From Armatimonadota bacterium (GTDB lineage Bacteria > Armatimonadota > JADLDR01), in assembly GCA_020846535.1 (NCBI GenBank), contig JADLDR010000218.1:1-64000 (forward strand): 64,000 nt of DNA, given 5' to 3'. Below the pieces are notes generated by a model. That model saw only the letters and a list, made by a program, of their open reading frames with translations, did not search any database and was not told the origin of the DNA. Positions within the stretch are counted from its first letter, which is position 1, and each line of letters starts with the position of its first letter. The position numbers and the translations under genes are program-made. Below are positions 18,275-26,975 of this stretch, piece by piece.

Positions 18275-18979
18275 CTACCGGCCCGACGCCTTTTTCTCTA
18301 TGGCGGCAAAGAACCGGTCCTGCCGCTGCTTGTTCCGGCTGGACATCGGATTGTTCGGATCCGCTTTGCTGCTGTACGGGTTGTAGTTCTTCATGCGGGC
18401 CGGGTCGAAATTCATCCTGCGGCCACCGCCGCCCCCCATACCCGGACCTTTGCCCATCATACCGCCACCGCCCATGCCCATTCCGCCTCCCATACCGGGG
18501 CCTTTGCCCATCATGCCACCGCCACCCATGCCTCCGCCACCGCCCATGCCCGGGCCTTTACCCATCATACCGGGGCCGCCGCCCATCCCCATCGGGCGGC
18601 CGCCGCCCTGGCCGAACTGGCGCGAGCCCATCCGGCCTATGGCGGTCAATTGCCTGGTACTCAGCACCTTTTTCAGGGCTTTGAGGGTAGCTTTGGCCTC
18701 TTCCTGGGTCAGTTTGTTCTTGGCCCGCAGGGGCTTCATGATTTGCAGTACCTGCTTGGCCTGCTGGGGCGTCAGGGCCGATCCGGGCGTCTGCTCCAGT
18801 TCCCCGATATTGCGGGTCATTCGGGTCAACTGGGTCGTGTATTTATGGTCTTCGCGGAACTTACGCCACTTTTCCGTCTGGGCGCTCGCCTCCGGCGACA
18901 TCCCTCCGCCCATCTGGGCCAGAGCCACTGTCCCGATCAGACCCAACAAAGCTGCAAACAGAACGATTCGCTTGCACAT
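18275..18979 (-). CDS. Exported Gly/Met-rich repeat protein
   Basis: A 234-residue protein with a signal peptide ([20 protein letters not shown]). A helical, charged middle (about 35-125) is followed by repeats of [14 protein letters not shown] type and a basic tail. It sits between the permease and ATPase genes of a MacAB-like operon, after a strong AAGGAGGAG site, so it may be a cargo, a periplasmic partner or a metal-binding accessory; Met-rich repeats sometimes bind copper. A second GPGMMGG protein lies at 50710-51699, but outside the repeats the two do not look alike. Confidence 0.75.
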   Translation of the reverse strand: MCKRIVLFAALLGLIGTVALAQMGGGMSPEASAQTEKWRKFREDHKYTTQLTRMTRNIGELEQTPGSALTPQQAKQVLQIMKPLRAKNKLTQEEAKATLKALKKVLSTRQLTAIGRMGSRQFGQGGGRPMGMGGGPGMMGKGPGMGGGGGMGGGGMMGKGPGMGGGMGMGGGGMMGKGPGMGGGGGRRMNFDPARMKNYNPYSSKADPNNPMSSRNKQRQDRFFAAIEKKASGR

Positions 18980-19029
18980 AGTCTCCTCCTTATGTGGAAA
19001 AATACGACAGGCAGGCAAGGTCATGAGGA

Positions 19030-20250
19030 TCACTCGTACCTCAATGCTTCTATAGGATTCAACTGGGCCGCTTTGCGGGCGGGATAGAGACCGAAGAAAA
19101 TGCCAACCGCCGCTGAAAATCCGAAAGCCAGCAGGACGGCCTGGATCTCCACTTCAGCCCGCCACCCGGCGGTCGAAGCGATCAGGCGGGAAACCCCTAC
19201 TCCCAGTAAAATGCCCAGGATCCCCCCGAACAGGCTCAGCACCATCGCCTCGATGAGAAACTGGAGCAGAATGTCGCGCCGCCTCGCCCCGATGGCCTTC
19301 CGGATGCCGATCTCCCGGGTGCGCTCGGTAACGGTCACGAGCATGATATTCATGATGCCGATGCCGCCCACCAGCAGGGAGACGCTGGCGATGCTGGCGA
19401 GGAGCATGGTAAATGTTTTGGTCGCCTCCGACGCCGTTTCGGCGATCTCGGCCTGGCTGCGGATATCGAAATCCGCCTCGCTGTTGGGGCCAATGCCGTG
19501 CTGCTTTTTGAGTGCCTCAGTGATCTGCTCGATAGCCATCTCGGAGCGGTCCATGCTGGCGGTCTGCACGCCGATCCACTGGACCGCCTCGTTTTCGATC
19601 CCGAACACCCGCTTCATGGCGGTGGTGATGGGGATAATGATCTGGTCATCGGGGTCCTGCCACCCCTGCGCTCCCTTGAAAGCCAGCACTCCGACGATCT
19701 TGAACCCGATCCCCTTGACGCGAATGTATTTGTTGATCGGAGACATCTCCCCGAAGATATTGGCCGCCGCCGTCTGCCCGATAACCCCGATGCGGGACAT
19801 AGATTTCAGTTCTCTCTCATTGAAGAAACGTCCTTCCGACACGGGAAAATTTCGGACGGTTTCATAATCGGGGGTGGTTCCGCGAATCGTGGTGCTGGTA
19901 TTCTGGTTGCGCCACTTCACCTGCGCGTTCCGGCTGACCTCCGGGGCCACTTTAACGACATCCGGGCAGACTTTCGGGAGGATCATGGCATCATCCAGGG
20001 TGAGGGTCTGGCCGCTGCCCATATCGCCGCGCACCATCCCCTGCCGCGCCCGGCCCGCCCGGACCAGGAGTACATTGGTTCCCATCTTCTCGATCTGCTC
20101 CATCGTCTGCTTCTGCGCCCCGTGCCCGATGGAAATCATCGCGATCACTGCCGCCACCCCGATGATCACCCCCAGCATGGTCAGTGTGGAGCGCAACTTA
20201 TTCGCCCTCAGCCCGTCCAGCGCCATCAGAACCGATTCCCACAAACTCAT
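19030..20250 (-). CDS. MacB-like ABC transporter permease (FtsX family)
   Basis: A 406-residue permease with the N-terminal MacB-PCD arrangement: a helix after LRSTLTMLGVIIGVAAVIAM, a large periplasmic domain, and three C-terminal helices including SLLVGGIGIMNIMLVTV, TERTREIGIRKAIGARRRDI and the final YPARKAAQLNPIEALRYE. These are diagnostic of MacB-type export or mechanotransmission systems working with a MacA adaptor. The start at 20250 follows AGGTGACCT. It is cotranscribed with the adaptor and DUF5666-like genes upstream and the Gly/Met-rich and ATPase genes downstream. Confidence 0.95.
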   Translation of the reverse strand: MSLWESVLMALDGLRANKLRSTLTMLGVIIGVAAVIAMISIGHGAQKQTMEQIEKMGTNVLLVRAGRARQGMVRGDMGSGQTLTLDDAMILPKVCPDVVKVAPEVSRNAQVKWRNQNTSTTIRGTTPDYETVRNFPVSEGRFFNERELKSMSRIGVIGQTAAANIFGEMSPINKYIRVKGIGFKIVGVLAFKGAQGWQDPDDQIIIPITTAMKRVFGIENEAVQWIGVQTASMDRSEMAIEQITEALKKQHGIGPNSEADFDIRSQAEIAETASEATKTFTMLLASIASVSLLVGGIGIMNIMLVTVTERTREIGIRKAIGARRRDILLQFLIEAMVLSLFGGILGILLGVGVSRLIASTAGWRAEVEIQAVLLAFGFSAAVGIFFGLYPARKAAQLNPIEALRYE

Positions 20251-20305
20251 AGGTCACCTGTCACACTTACCCGGGCCGCTTCCCGGCAGCCGCCCGGCGT
20301 TATAC

Positions 20306-21076
20306 CTATTCTCCGCCCGGAGCGCCGCCTTCCGGCGGAGCGGGCGGATTGCCGCCCTGGCGCCCGCCGCCCATCCTGCGCCCACCGAAGCCGCCCATCA
20401 TCTGGCTGAAGTCCGCGCCGACGATGGCGGTCCCGGCATAAAGGTTGCCCTGCTCATCTGGCTCCCCGCTGGCGGCGAGCATGTCGTTTTGCTTGATATC
20501 GCGGAATGTCGCGGTCTCGATTTTGCTGATCGGAGTGTTTTCGGAGGCGGTCACCACCACTTCCGTCTTGTCCGTCAGGGTAACGGTCAGGGGGTCGAAA
20601 GCGGTGACTTTCCCCTGAGCCGAGGCATTGGAAGTAGGCATCCGGCCCTGGCTGCCTGGCCTGCTCTGGTTTCCGCCTGGCCCGCCCCGCCTCATGCCCG
20701 GGAAAAGGGAAGGCATCTCGCCGATCTGCACCTGCGCGGCTTTGATCGCGGTCGGAATGCCCTGAACGGAGATCTGATCCCCTTCCTTCAAATCGGAAAG
20801 TTTTCCCTTCACCTGGCGAACCACCTTCGTCTGGTCGGTGATGGCGACCCAGCGGGCGGTGTTCGGGTCGAACTGGGACTGCACCTGTACGGCCCGGTTG
20901 TTCAGATCGATGGAGACGACCTTTCCCACCGCCATGTTTGCCATCATGTTCCGGCCCCCGCCCCTGCCAGGGCCTCCCGGCCCTCCTTCCGGCGGCTGCT
21001 GGGCCAGCCCGAACGTGATAAAAGCCCCGGTCAGAAAGACCCCGACCACTGCAATACGCATCCAACGGGATTTCAT
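20306..21076 (-). CDS. Exported DUF5666-like protein with Gly-rich segments
   Basis: A 256-residue exported protein with a signal peptide (VVGVFLTGAFITFGLAQQ). Two beta-rich modules follow, each pairing a function-like phrase (GKVVSIDLNNRAVQV and GKVTAFDPLTVTLTDKTEVV) with a DLKEGDQISVQGIPT-style strand, as in DUF5666. Gly/Pro/Arg-rich linkers separate and end the modules. The exact family was not confirmed. The position between macA-like and macB-like genes suggests an accessory role in the export system. The ATG at 21076 follows AAAGGAGG. Confidence 0.75.
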   Translation of the reverse strand: MKSRWMRIAVVGVFLTGAFITFGLAQQPPEGGPGGPGRGGGRNMMANMAVGKVVSIDLNNRAVQVQSQFDPNTARWVAITDQTKVVRQVKGKLSDLKEGDQISVQGIPTAIKAAQVQIGEMPSLFPGMRRGGPGGNQSRPGSQGRMPTSNASAQGKVTAFDPLTVTLTDKTEVVVTASENTPISKIETATFRDIKQNDMLAASGEPDEQGNLYAGTAIVGADFSQMMGGFGGRRMGGGRQGGNPPAPPEGGAPGGE

Positions 21077-21339
21077 GGTGTGCCTCCTTTGTTGTCCTGA
21101 CAGATAAGTCAGAAATGCGCCCGATGTATGATAGGCGAGGGGCGGGGCAACCCTTGAAAAACACCCCCCAACCCCCCGGCTTCGGGGGGACTTAGATTCT
21201 GCGTACTCTTGGCATATGTATCAAAGCCCCCAAGGCCATTCCCCCCGCCGGGCTTCGGCGGGGGGCTGGGGGGCGGTTGCTCTTGAGCAAAGCGGGGGAC
21301 CATCCCCGCCCGCCCTCTTGGAAACATATAAACAAATCC
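21077..21339. repeat. Intra-operon gap with two GC-rich hairpins
   Basis: The gap between the adaptor and DUF5666-like genes has a hairpin near 21173-21190 (CCCCCCGGCTTCGGGGGG) and another near 21241-21266 (CCCCCCGCCGGGC with its inverse). These are REP-like and could stabilise or cut the operon transcript. No gene is seen. Confidence 0.55.
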
Positions 21340-23040
21340 TTATCGCCTGCCACCGCCCCCGCCGCGTCCGCCGAAGCCGCCGAAGCCGCCCGGCATTCCG
21401 CGAGCCGGGCCTCCGGGAGATCCCTGAGCCGCCTGCCCTCTGCGGGAAGGCTCTATCGTCTGGGTGACCACTTCCTCGCCCTCGCGCAGGCCGCCGGCGA
21501 TCTCGGTGGCGTCGTTGCCGGTGATGCCTGTCTCCACGGTCCGGGCCTCCGGCTTGCCGTTCGCCATCACCTGAACGGTTTTCTGGTCGTCTCTTTCCTT
21601 GATGGCCTCGTTGGGAACCTGAAGGACATTTTCCTTTTTGGCGACGATGAATTCGCAGGTGGCGTTCATACCCGGCTTGAGGCGGGCGTCGGGGTTATCG
21701 ATTTCCACCTGGACATGCACCATCGTCACATTCTGTTCCGTCTTAGCCTGCGGGTCGATTCGGGTCACCTTGCCGTCGAAGAGCTCGTCCGGATAGGCGT
21801 CGATGGTGATATCCACCGTCTGCCCCACCTCGACCGAGGCGATATCCGTCTCATCCACCTGAACATCGCAGAACATCCGGCTCAAATCCCCGATCTGCAC
21901 GATGCTCGTTCCCTGCGCGAAGGTGGAGGTTCCCGGCGGAATGATGGTTCCCTGTTCCAGATATTTCTGGAGAACGACACCGCCCCGGGGGGCCAGAATC
22001 GTCGTGCTTTCCAGCGTGATTTTCGCATTGTTGAGCTGGGCCTTGCTCCGCTCGATCTGGGAGCGGGCGGTTTGGATGTCGGCGGCCCGGATGCGCTTCT
22101 GGATGGTGTTCAGCCGGGCCTGGGCAAGCTGCGCCTCCGCCTGCCGGACAGCGGCCTCCGCTTCCCGGACATCGTTCCGGCGCAGTTCGTTCTGGACGCG
22201 GTTGGCGACGGTGTTGTCGAGGGCCGCTTTCGCCTGCTCGACGCGGGAGCGGGCCTCATCCGCCTGCGCCTGAAATTCCCGGTCCAGCGTTGCCAGTTTC
22301 TTTTCGGCATTGTTCAACTGGGCCTGGGTGACATCCCGCTGGGTCCGGGCGGTATCCACCTGCTGCTGGGCGATAAATCCTCGCCCGGCCAGTTCCTGCT
22401 GGCGGCGCAGCGTTTTTTCGGCGTTGTCGAGGTTGGCTTTCGCCTGATCGAAGGCAGCCTGCGCCTGGGCGCGCGCCTGGGGGATGGTGGCCTCTTCCAG
22501 CATTTTCTGGCTGTGCAGCGCAGCGTTATGGCTGGCCCGGGCCTGCTTGATGGATGCCTCGGTCAGGCTGGGCTGCACGCGGGCCTGTTTGCGGGCCTGA
22601 TCCAGCCGAGACCGGGCCGCATCCAGCCCTGCCTGCGCCTGCTCGATGGAAATGCCCGTCTGAGCGTCCTGAAGAAGCAGATTGTCCTCGGCCTGGCGCA
22701 TGCGGGCGCGGTTGGCCTCCATATCGGCCTGCGCCTGGCTGTAGGTGGTCAGGGTGTCGGTGGGATCGATACGGGCGATCAGTTGCCCCTTCTTGACGAT
22801 GCTCCCAATATCCACCAGAAGATCGTCCACGCGCCCACCGGCCTTGGATTTCACATCCACCGTGGTGAGGGATTGTAGGATGCCGGTTGCGGAGACCGCC
22901 TGCACCAGGTCTCCGCGCTCCACTTTGGCCGTCTTGTAGGTCGCTTTATCGTCCCGGTTGGCCCGCGCCCGGCTCACCACCATCCACGTTCCGACGACCA
23001 CCGCTATCAGTATGATACCTGCGATTATCTTTCCCTTCAC
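21340..23040 (-). CDS. MacA/HlyD-family periplasmic adaptor protein
   Basis: A 566-residue membrane-fusion protein. It has one N-terminal membrane anchor (IIAGIILIAVVVGTWMVVS), a lipoyl-like half-motif around VERGDLVQAVSATG, and a very long coiled-coil hairpin (about 90-330) rich in QAQA repeats. The second lipoyl half follows (LAPRGGVVLQKYLEQG), then beta-barrel and C-terminal domains (VGQTVDITIDAYPDELF, VPNEAIKERD). Its tail is Gly/Arg-rich. The hairpin is longer than in E. coli MacA, suggesting a wide periplasmic reach to an outer-membrane exit duct, which is not encoded here. It begins the operon with a GTG at 23040. Confidence 0.93.
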   Translation of the reverse strand: MKGKIIAGIILIAVVVGTWMVVSRARANRDDKATYKTAKVERGDLVQAVSATGILQSLTTVDVKSKAGGRVDDLLVDIGSIVKKGQLIARIDPTDTLTTYSQAQADMEANRARMRQAEDNLLLQDAQTGISIEQAQAGLDAARSRLDQARKQARVQPSLTEASIKQARASHNAALHSQKMLEEATIPQARAQAQAAFDQAKANLDNAEKTLRRQQELAGRGFIAQQQVDTARTQRDVTQAQLNNAEKKLATLDREFQAQADEARSRVEQAKAALDNTVANRVQNELRRNDVREAEAAVRQAEAQLAQARLNTIQKRIRAADIQTARSQIERSKAQLNNAKITLESTTILAPRGGVVLQKYLEQGTIIPPGTSTFAQGTSIVQIGDLSRMFCDVQVDETDIASVEVGQTVDITIDAYPDELFDGKVTRIDPQAKTEQNVTMVHVQVEIDNPDARLKPGMNATCEFIVAKKENVLQVPNEAIKERDDQKTVQVMANGKPEARTVETGITGNDATEIAGGLREGEEVVTQTIEPSRRGQAAQGSPGGPARGMPGGFGGFGGRGGGGGRR

Positions 23041-23237
23041 TCGATGCCTCTTTCATAAGACAGGGGTCATTTTACTGTTGGATCAATGGGCTGCCGTCGG
23101 CGACCCGCCGTGAAACTTGACAGGTTAGACGTAAAAAATCAGGCAAAGTTCCCTGCCGCCCGGGCGAATCGAACAAATACACGGCTTTTTGTGTTCCTGG
23201 AGCCGCCACACGACGGCCACGCTCTCAAAATTCACTA

Positions 23238-23266
23238 TTGCCATGAACAAGCCGATATGTTATAAT
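23238..23266 (+). promoter_or_regulatory. Sigma-70 promoter for the isomerase/TPR operon
   Basis: TTGCCA at 23238-23243 and TATAAT at 23261-23266 have 17-base spacing, 25 bases upstream of the first ATG. Confidence 0.8.
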
Positions 23267-23291
23267 AGTCAAGAACGCTTGAGGACTATGC

Positions 23292-24050
23292 ATGAAATTC
23301 GGATGCTGTGCGAGCTTGGCCCGGCTGAAGGCGGCTGCCGGGGCAGGATTCGATTATATCGAGACAGAAGCTGTAGAGCTACGGCCCCGCCTGTGCGACG
23401 CGGATTTCAAACCGCTCCTCCGCCTGGTGGAATCCGCCCCGGTCAGGCCGGAAGTCTTTCATTCCTTTATACCGGATCGCCTTCCTCTGGTGGGGGAGGA
23501 TATCGATTTCCAGAGGGTGAGACGCTACACGCAGGCCATCCTGGAGCGGGCGGCGCATGCGGGCGGGCAGGTCGTTGTTTTCGACAGCTTGCAGCCCCGG
23601 GCAGACTCTGAGACGATGCCACCAGAGCGGATCTATAACCAGGTCACCGGCTTTCTGCGAATGGCCGCCGGTTACGCCCGTAAATACAATGTCGTTGTCG
23701 CCGTCAAGCCCCTTTATGCCGGACACGCCTATCTCCTCGATACACTCGCCGATGTGACGGAGACGATAGAGGATGTCGGCTGTCCTGAAATAAGGCTGGC
23801 GGCGGATATCTCCCGGATCGGCTCCCCCGGTTCTGTGGCAATCTCAAAGCAGGTGATGGAGCATCTGGCCCATGTCTATCTGACGTGGCCGGAGAATAAC
23901 GACATAGCGCCGGCCCAATGGCTGGAACCGCTGCGCGATTCGGGTTATGGCGGGCGCGTCTCGTTGCTGGGCCGTTGGCAGGATTTTCCTGAGCAGGCGT
24001 CCGCTTGCTTGCGCTCCTGCACCCCATTCGGCTATAGGAGGACAGGATGA
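23292..24050 (+). CDS. Sugar phosphate isomerase/epimerase-like TIM barrel
   Basis: A 252-residue protein of the AP-endonuclease-2 fold (xylose isomerase-like TIM barrel), judged from GFDYIETEAVEL near the N-terminus and the alternating strand-helix pattern. Its metal-binding residues are less clear than in the relative at 26976-27803: the expected E-x-E, D-x-x-N and H-x-H steps are not obvious. Catalysis is therefore uncertain. Its TGA overlaps the ATG of the TPR gene by four bases, so the two are translated together. Confidence 0.7.
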   Translation: MKFGCCASLARLKAAAGAGFDYIETEAVELRPRLCDADFKPLLRLVESAPVRPEVFHSFIPDRLPLVGEDIDFQRVRRYTQAILERAAHAGGQVVVFDSLQPRADSETMPPERIYNQVTGFLRMAAGYARKYNVVVAVKPLYAGHAYLLDTLADVTETIEDVGCPEIRLAADISRIGSPGSVAISKQVMEHLAHVYLTWPENNDIAPAQWLEPLRDSGYGGRVSLLGRWQDFPEQASACLRSCTPFGYRRTG

Positions 24051-24961
24051 AACGTTCCAGAAAGCTGAAGCGAATCAGCCGCACCCAGAAGATGCGCCCC
24101 CCTCATCTGCGCGCCGAAGACTGGGATGAGATTCAGGTCTTTGCCCTGTGCAACCCTCTGGAGATTGCCCGGCAGTACGGTAAGGCGCTTCTCCTCCTCC
24201 GCACCGGCACCGTCCAGGAGGCCACCGAGATTCTCGCCCAGATCGATACCAGTGTCCATTACGATGTCACTCTCTGGGACAGGCTGGCGAAAATCTATAT
24301 CGAACACGGCCCGATCCATCCCATACTCCAGCCCTTCGAAGACTGCCGCACCGGGGTGTTTCCCAAGGACCCCTGGTACTCCAACACCCTGATCGCCGCC
24401 TATTCCCAGCTCAACCTTTACGAGCAATCCCGCGAACTGATCGCCCGCAAAATCCGGCTCCTCGGGGACACTCTCGATTTCCGGCTGGAAATGGCCGAAA
24501 GCTATGAGATGGAAGGCCGCTACGACCGCGCCTGCCAACTGCTGGAAGAGCTTCTCCGCAGCCACCCGGATGACTCCCATCTCCTCCTGATGCTGGCTGA
24601 CAATTACCTGGGAGCGGAAGCCTTCGCCCAGGCCCGGAACGCCTACCGCCGACTGCTGAAGCTATCCGAGCATACCGAAATCCAGCAAGATACGCTCGGA
24701 CAGGCGTACCTGGCCCTGCGGCAGGTCGAGCCGGCCATCGAAGCCTTCCAGGAGGCCGAACCGATCTTCCCCAAAGACCCCGGCCTGCCCTTTTTCCTGG
24801 GAGTCTGCCACCTGATCCTGGGCAATTACAGCCATGTCACCCGCTACTTCCGCCGGGCCAAGCACCTGGGCGGCGATGTCTTCACCTACTACGAGCCGTT
24901 CCTCAGCTGGCTCCTCACCCGCGAGGAATGGCAGAAGATGAATCTTCTCTGGCCGATGTGA
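24047..24961 (+). CDS. Tetratricopeptide-repeat protein
   Basis: A 304-residue cytoplasmic protein with no signal peptide and a basic start (KRSRKLKRISRTQKMR). Helical pairs resembling TPRs run from about residue 45 to the end, for example EMEGRYDRACQLLEELLRSH and ALRQVEPAIEAFQEAEPIFP. It is probably a protein-protein adaptor with unknown partner. It is coupled to the isomerase-like gene by an ATGA overlap and is followed by a hairpin terminator. Confidence 0.85.
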   Translation: MKRSRKLKRISRTQKMRPPHLRAEDWDEIQVFALCNPLEIARQYGKALLLLRTGTVQEATEILAQIDTSVHYDVTLWDRLAKIYIEHGPIHPILQPFEDCRTGVFPKDPWYSNTLIAAYSQLNLYEQSRELIARKIRLLGDTLDFRLEMAESYEMEGRYDRACQLLEELLRSHPDDSHLLLMLADNYLGAEAFAQARNAYRRLLKLSEHTEIQQDTLGQAYLALRQVEPAIEAFQEAEPIFPKDPGLPFFLGVCHLILGNYSHVTRYFRRAKHLGGDVFTYYEPFLSWLLTREEWQKMNLLWPM

Positions 24962-24996
24962 CCGCAAGGCATACCGCGCCGTCTTTGGGCAGCCGC

Positions 24997-25036
24997 AAAG
25001 CGAATCAGCGCCTATCTGGGTTGATTCGCTTTCTTT
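24997..25036 (+). terminator. Rho-independent terminator after the TPR gene
   Basis: AAAGCGAATCA (24997-25007) pairs perfectly with TGATTCGCTTT (25022-25032), followed by CTTTTC. Confidence 0.8.
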
Positions 25037-25093
25037 TCAGCTGCTTCCGGGAGGTTTTCCATTAACGAACAGTGGATATGTCAGGCTCAGGAA

Positions 25094-26029
25094 GTGCTGC
25101 GGATCGAGATCGAGGCCCTCGCCCACCTAGTGGAGCGCCTGGACAGTTCCTTCACCGCCGCCGTGGAGATGATTTTAAGGTGTAAGGGGCGGGTGGTGCT
25201 AGCCGGGATGGGCAAATCGGGCGCGGTGGGCCGCAAGATCGCGGGCACGCTGGCGAGTACCGGAACCCCTGCCCTTTTCCTCCACCCGGCGGAAGGCATG
25301 CACGGCGATGTCGGGATGGTCACCGCCGAGGATGTAGTGATCGCCCTCTCCTACAGCGGGGAAACCGAGGAGCTGCTGGCCGTCCTGCCCGCCCTCAAGC
25401 GGATCGGCGCAAGGCTGATCGCCCTCTGCGGCAACCCCCTCTCCACTCTGGCAGCAGGGAGCGATATCGCCCTCGATCTCTCCGTGCCCCGCGAGGCGTG
25501 TCCCCTGGGCCTGGCCCCGACCGCCAGCACCACCGCCATGCTGGCCTTGGGCGATGCGCTGGCGATTACGGTCATGCAGGCCCGCCGCTTCACCCGTGAG
25601 GATTACGCCCGGTTCCACCCCGCCGGGGCACTGGGCCGCCGCCTCATCCTGCGGGTGGCCGATCTGATGCGAACCGGGGAGATGGTCTCCGTCTGCCGCG
25701 CTGAAGCGACGGTCCGGGAGGTACTCTTCAGCATCACCCGCGCTCAGGCCGGAGCCTCCATCGTCACCGATCTCGAAGGCAAGCTGGTCGGGATCGTCAC
25801 CGATGGCGACATCCGCCGCCACCTCCTCACCGACGAGAACTGCCTCAGCCGCGCCGCCGCCGATATCATGACCCGCAGGCCCAAGACGATCTTCCCCGAC
25901 CACCTGGCCGCAGAGTCCCTCAAAGTGATGGAGGAATACCGCATCGGCGAAATGCCCGTCCTGGACGCCGCAGGCCGCCCCCAGGGGATGCTCAACCTCA
26001 AGGACCTGCTGAAGGCCGGGCTGGTATGA
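25094..26029 (+). CDS. kdsD: Arabinose-5-phosphate isomerase (SIS domain plus CBS pair)
   Basis: A 311-residue protein that interconverts ribulose-5-phosphate and arabinose-5-phosphate, the first step to Kdo for LPS. The SIS domain shows GMGKSGAVGRKIAGTLASTG, HGDVGMV and SYSGETEE. After ARFHPAGALGRRL come two CBS motifs. The conserved N-terminal helix seems to begin before the GTG used here: in-frame residues from ATT 25061 (after GGGAGG at 25049-25054) extend the match with QAQEVLRIE, so a non-canonical AUU start is possible. The orphan sugar permease follows after 13 bases. Confidence 0.93.
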   Translation: MLRIEIEALAHLVERLDSSFTAAVEMILRCKGRVVLAGMGKSGAVGRKIAGTLASTGTPALFLHPAEGMHGDVGMVTAEDVVIALSYSGETEELLAVLPALKRIGARLIALCGNPLSTLAAGSDIALDLSVPREACPLGLAPTASTTAMLALGDALAITVMQARRFTREDYARFHPAGALGRRLILRVADLMRTGEMVSVCRAEATVREVLFSITRAQAGASIVTDLEGKLVGIVTDGDIRRHLLTDENCLSRAAADIMTRRPKTIFPDHLAAESLKVMEEYRIGEMPVLDAAGRPQGMLNLKDLLKAGLV

Positions 26030-26042
26030 GGAAGCCGCGCCC

Positions 26043-26921
26043 ATGAAACGAGACCGCCTGCTGGCAATCTGGTGTCTGCTCCCGGCCGGCCTTCTGATCG
26101 GCGGCGTGATCTTCTACCCGATCCTGACCACCTTCCTCACGGCCCTGTCCCAGGTCAGCCGGGCCGGGGATAGGGAGGGCTGGGTCGGGCTGGCGCATTT
26201 CGCCTCCCTCTTCCGGGACCCCGTTTTCTGGCAGGTTCTCCGGCAGACCCTCATCTGGACCGCGAGCTGTGTCGGCATCACCATCGCCTGCTCCCTTCTC
26301 ATCGCCGTCCTGCTCGATGCCGACCTACCGGGGAGATCACTCTGGCGGGCCGTCGTCCTGCTGCCCTGGGCCGCCTCCCTGACCATCAGCTCGGTCATCT
26401 GGCGCTGGATTTTCGACGGCCAGTTCGGGATGCTGAACGCCCTCCTGACCGGCCTGCATCTGGCTCGCGAAGGCCCGGTCTGGCTGGCCCGTCCCGAGAC
26501 CTCCTTCCCCGCCATTATCGGGGTCGGCATCTGGGTTTCGATCCCTTTCACCTCCATCGTCCTGCTCGCCGGCCTGCAATCGATCCCGGCCCAGGTCTAC
26601 GAGGCGGGCCTGATCGATGGGGCCGGAGCCTGGACACGCTTCCGGCTCCTCACCCTCCCGCTCCTGCGGCCTGTCCTGATGGTGGTCACCCTGCTCAATA
26701 TCATCTATGTCTTCAACTCCTTCCCGATCATCTGGACCCTGACCGAGGGGGAGCCGATCCACCGGACGGACACCATCATCACCTATCTCTACAAGCTGGC
26801 CTTTAAGTTCCAGGACTACGGCCCCGCCTCCGCCCTGGCGATCCTGACCTTCACCCTGCTCCTCCTCTTCAGCGCCCTCTACATCCGCCTGGTCTACCGG
26901 CAGGGCCTGTTCGAGGAATAA
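26043..26921 (+). CDS. Sugar ABC transporter permease, MalF/UgpA type
   Basis: A 292-residue inner-membrane permease with six helices and the binding-protein-dependent transport signature EAGLIDGAGAWTRFRLLTLPLL, which docks the ATPase. MalF-type permeases normally pair with a MalG-type permease and a solute-binding protein, but neither is adjacent: the next gene is convergent. It lies 13 bases after kdsD after a GAGGAAG site, so it is probably cotranscribed. The partner subunits must be elsewhere, or the set has been broken up. Confidence 0.9.
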   Translation: MKRDRLLAIWCLLPAGLLIGGVIFYPILTTFLTALSQVSRAGDREGWVGLAHFASLFRDPVFWQVLRQTLIWTASCVGITIACSLLIAVLLDADLPGRSLWRAVVLLPWAASLTISSVIWRWIFDGQFGMLNALLTGLHLAREGPVWLARPETSFPAIIGVGIWVSIPFTSIVLLAGLQSIPAQVYEAGLIDGAGAWTRFRLLTLPLLRPVLMVVTLLNIIYVFNSFPIIWTLTEGEPIHRTDTIITYLYKLAFKFQDYGPASALAILTFTLLLLFSALYIRLVYRQGLFEE

Positions 26922-26975
26922 CGGCGATTCGGAAAGGCATTCTGGCGTTGCATCAGCAAAGCTCGAATCTTCTGT

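Noticed and set aside
18393-19055. Pro-rich plus-strand protein
   Set aside because: It is the reverse complement of the Gly/Met repeats at 18275-18979. The minus-strand frame has the signal peptide and ribosome site.
21277-22878. 533-codon plus-strand frame
   Set aside because: Antisense to the adaptor gene. Its repeats mirror the coiled-coil codons of the real gene.
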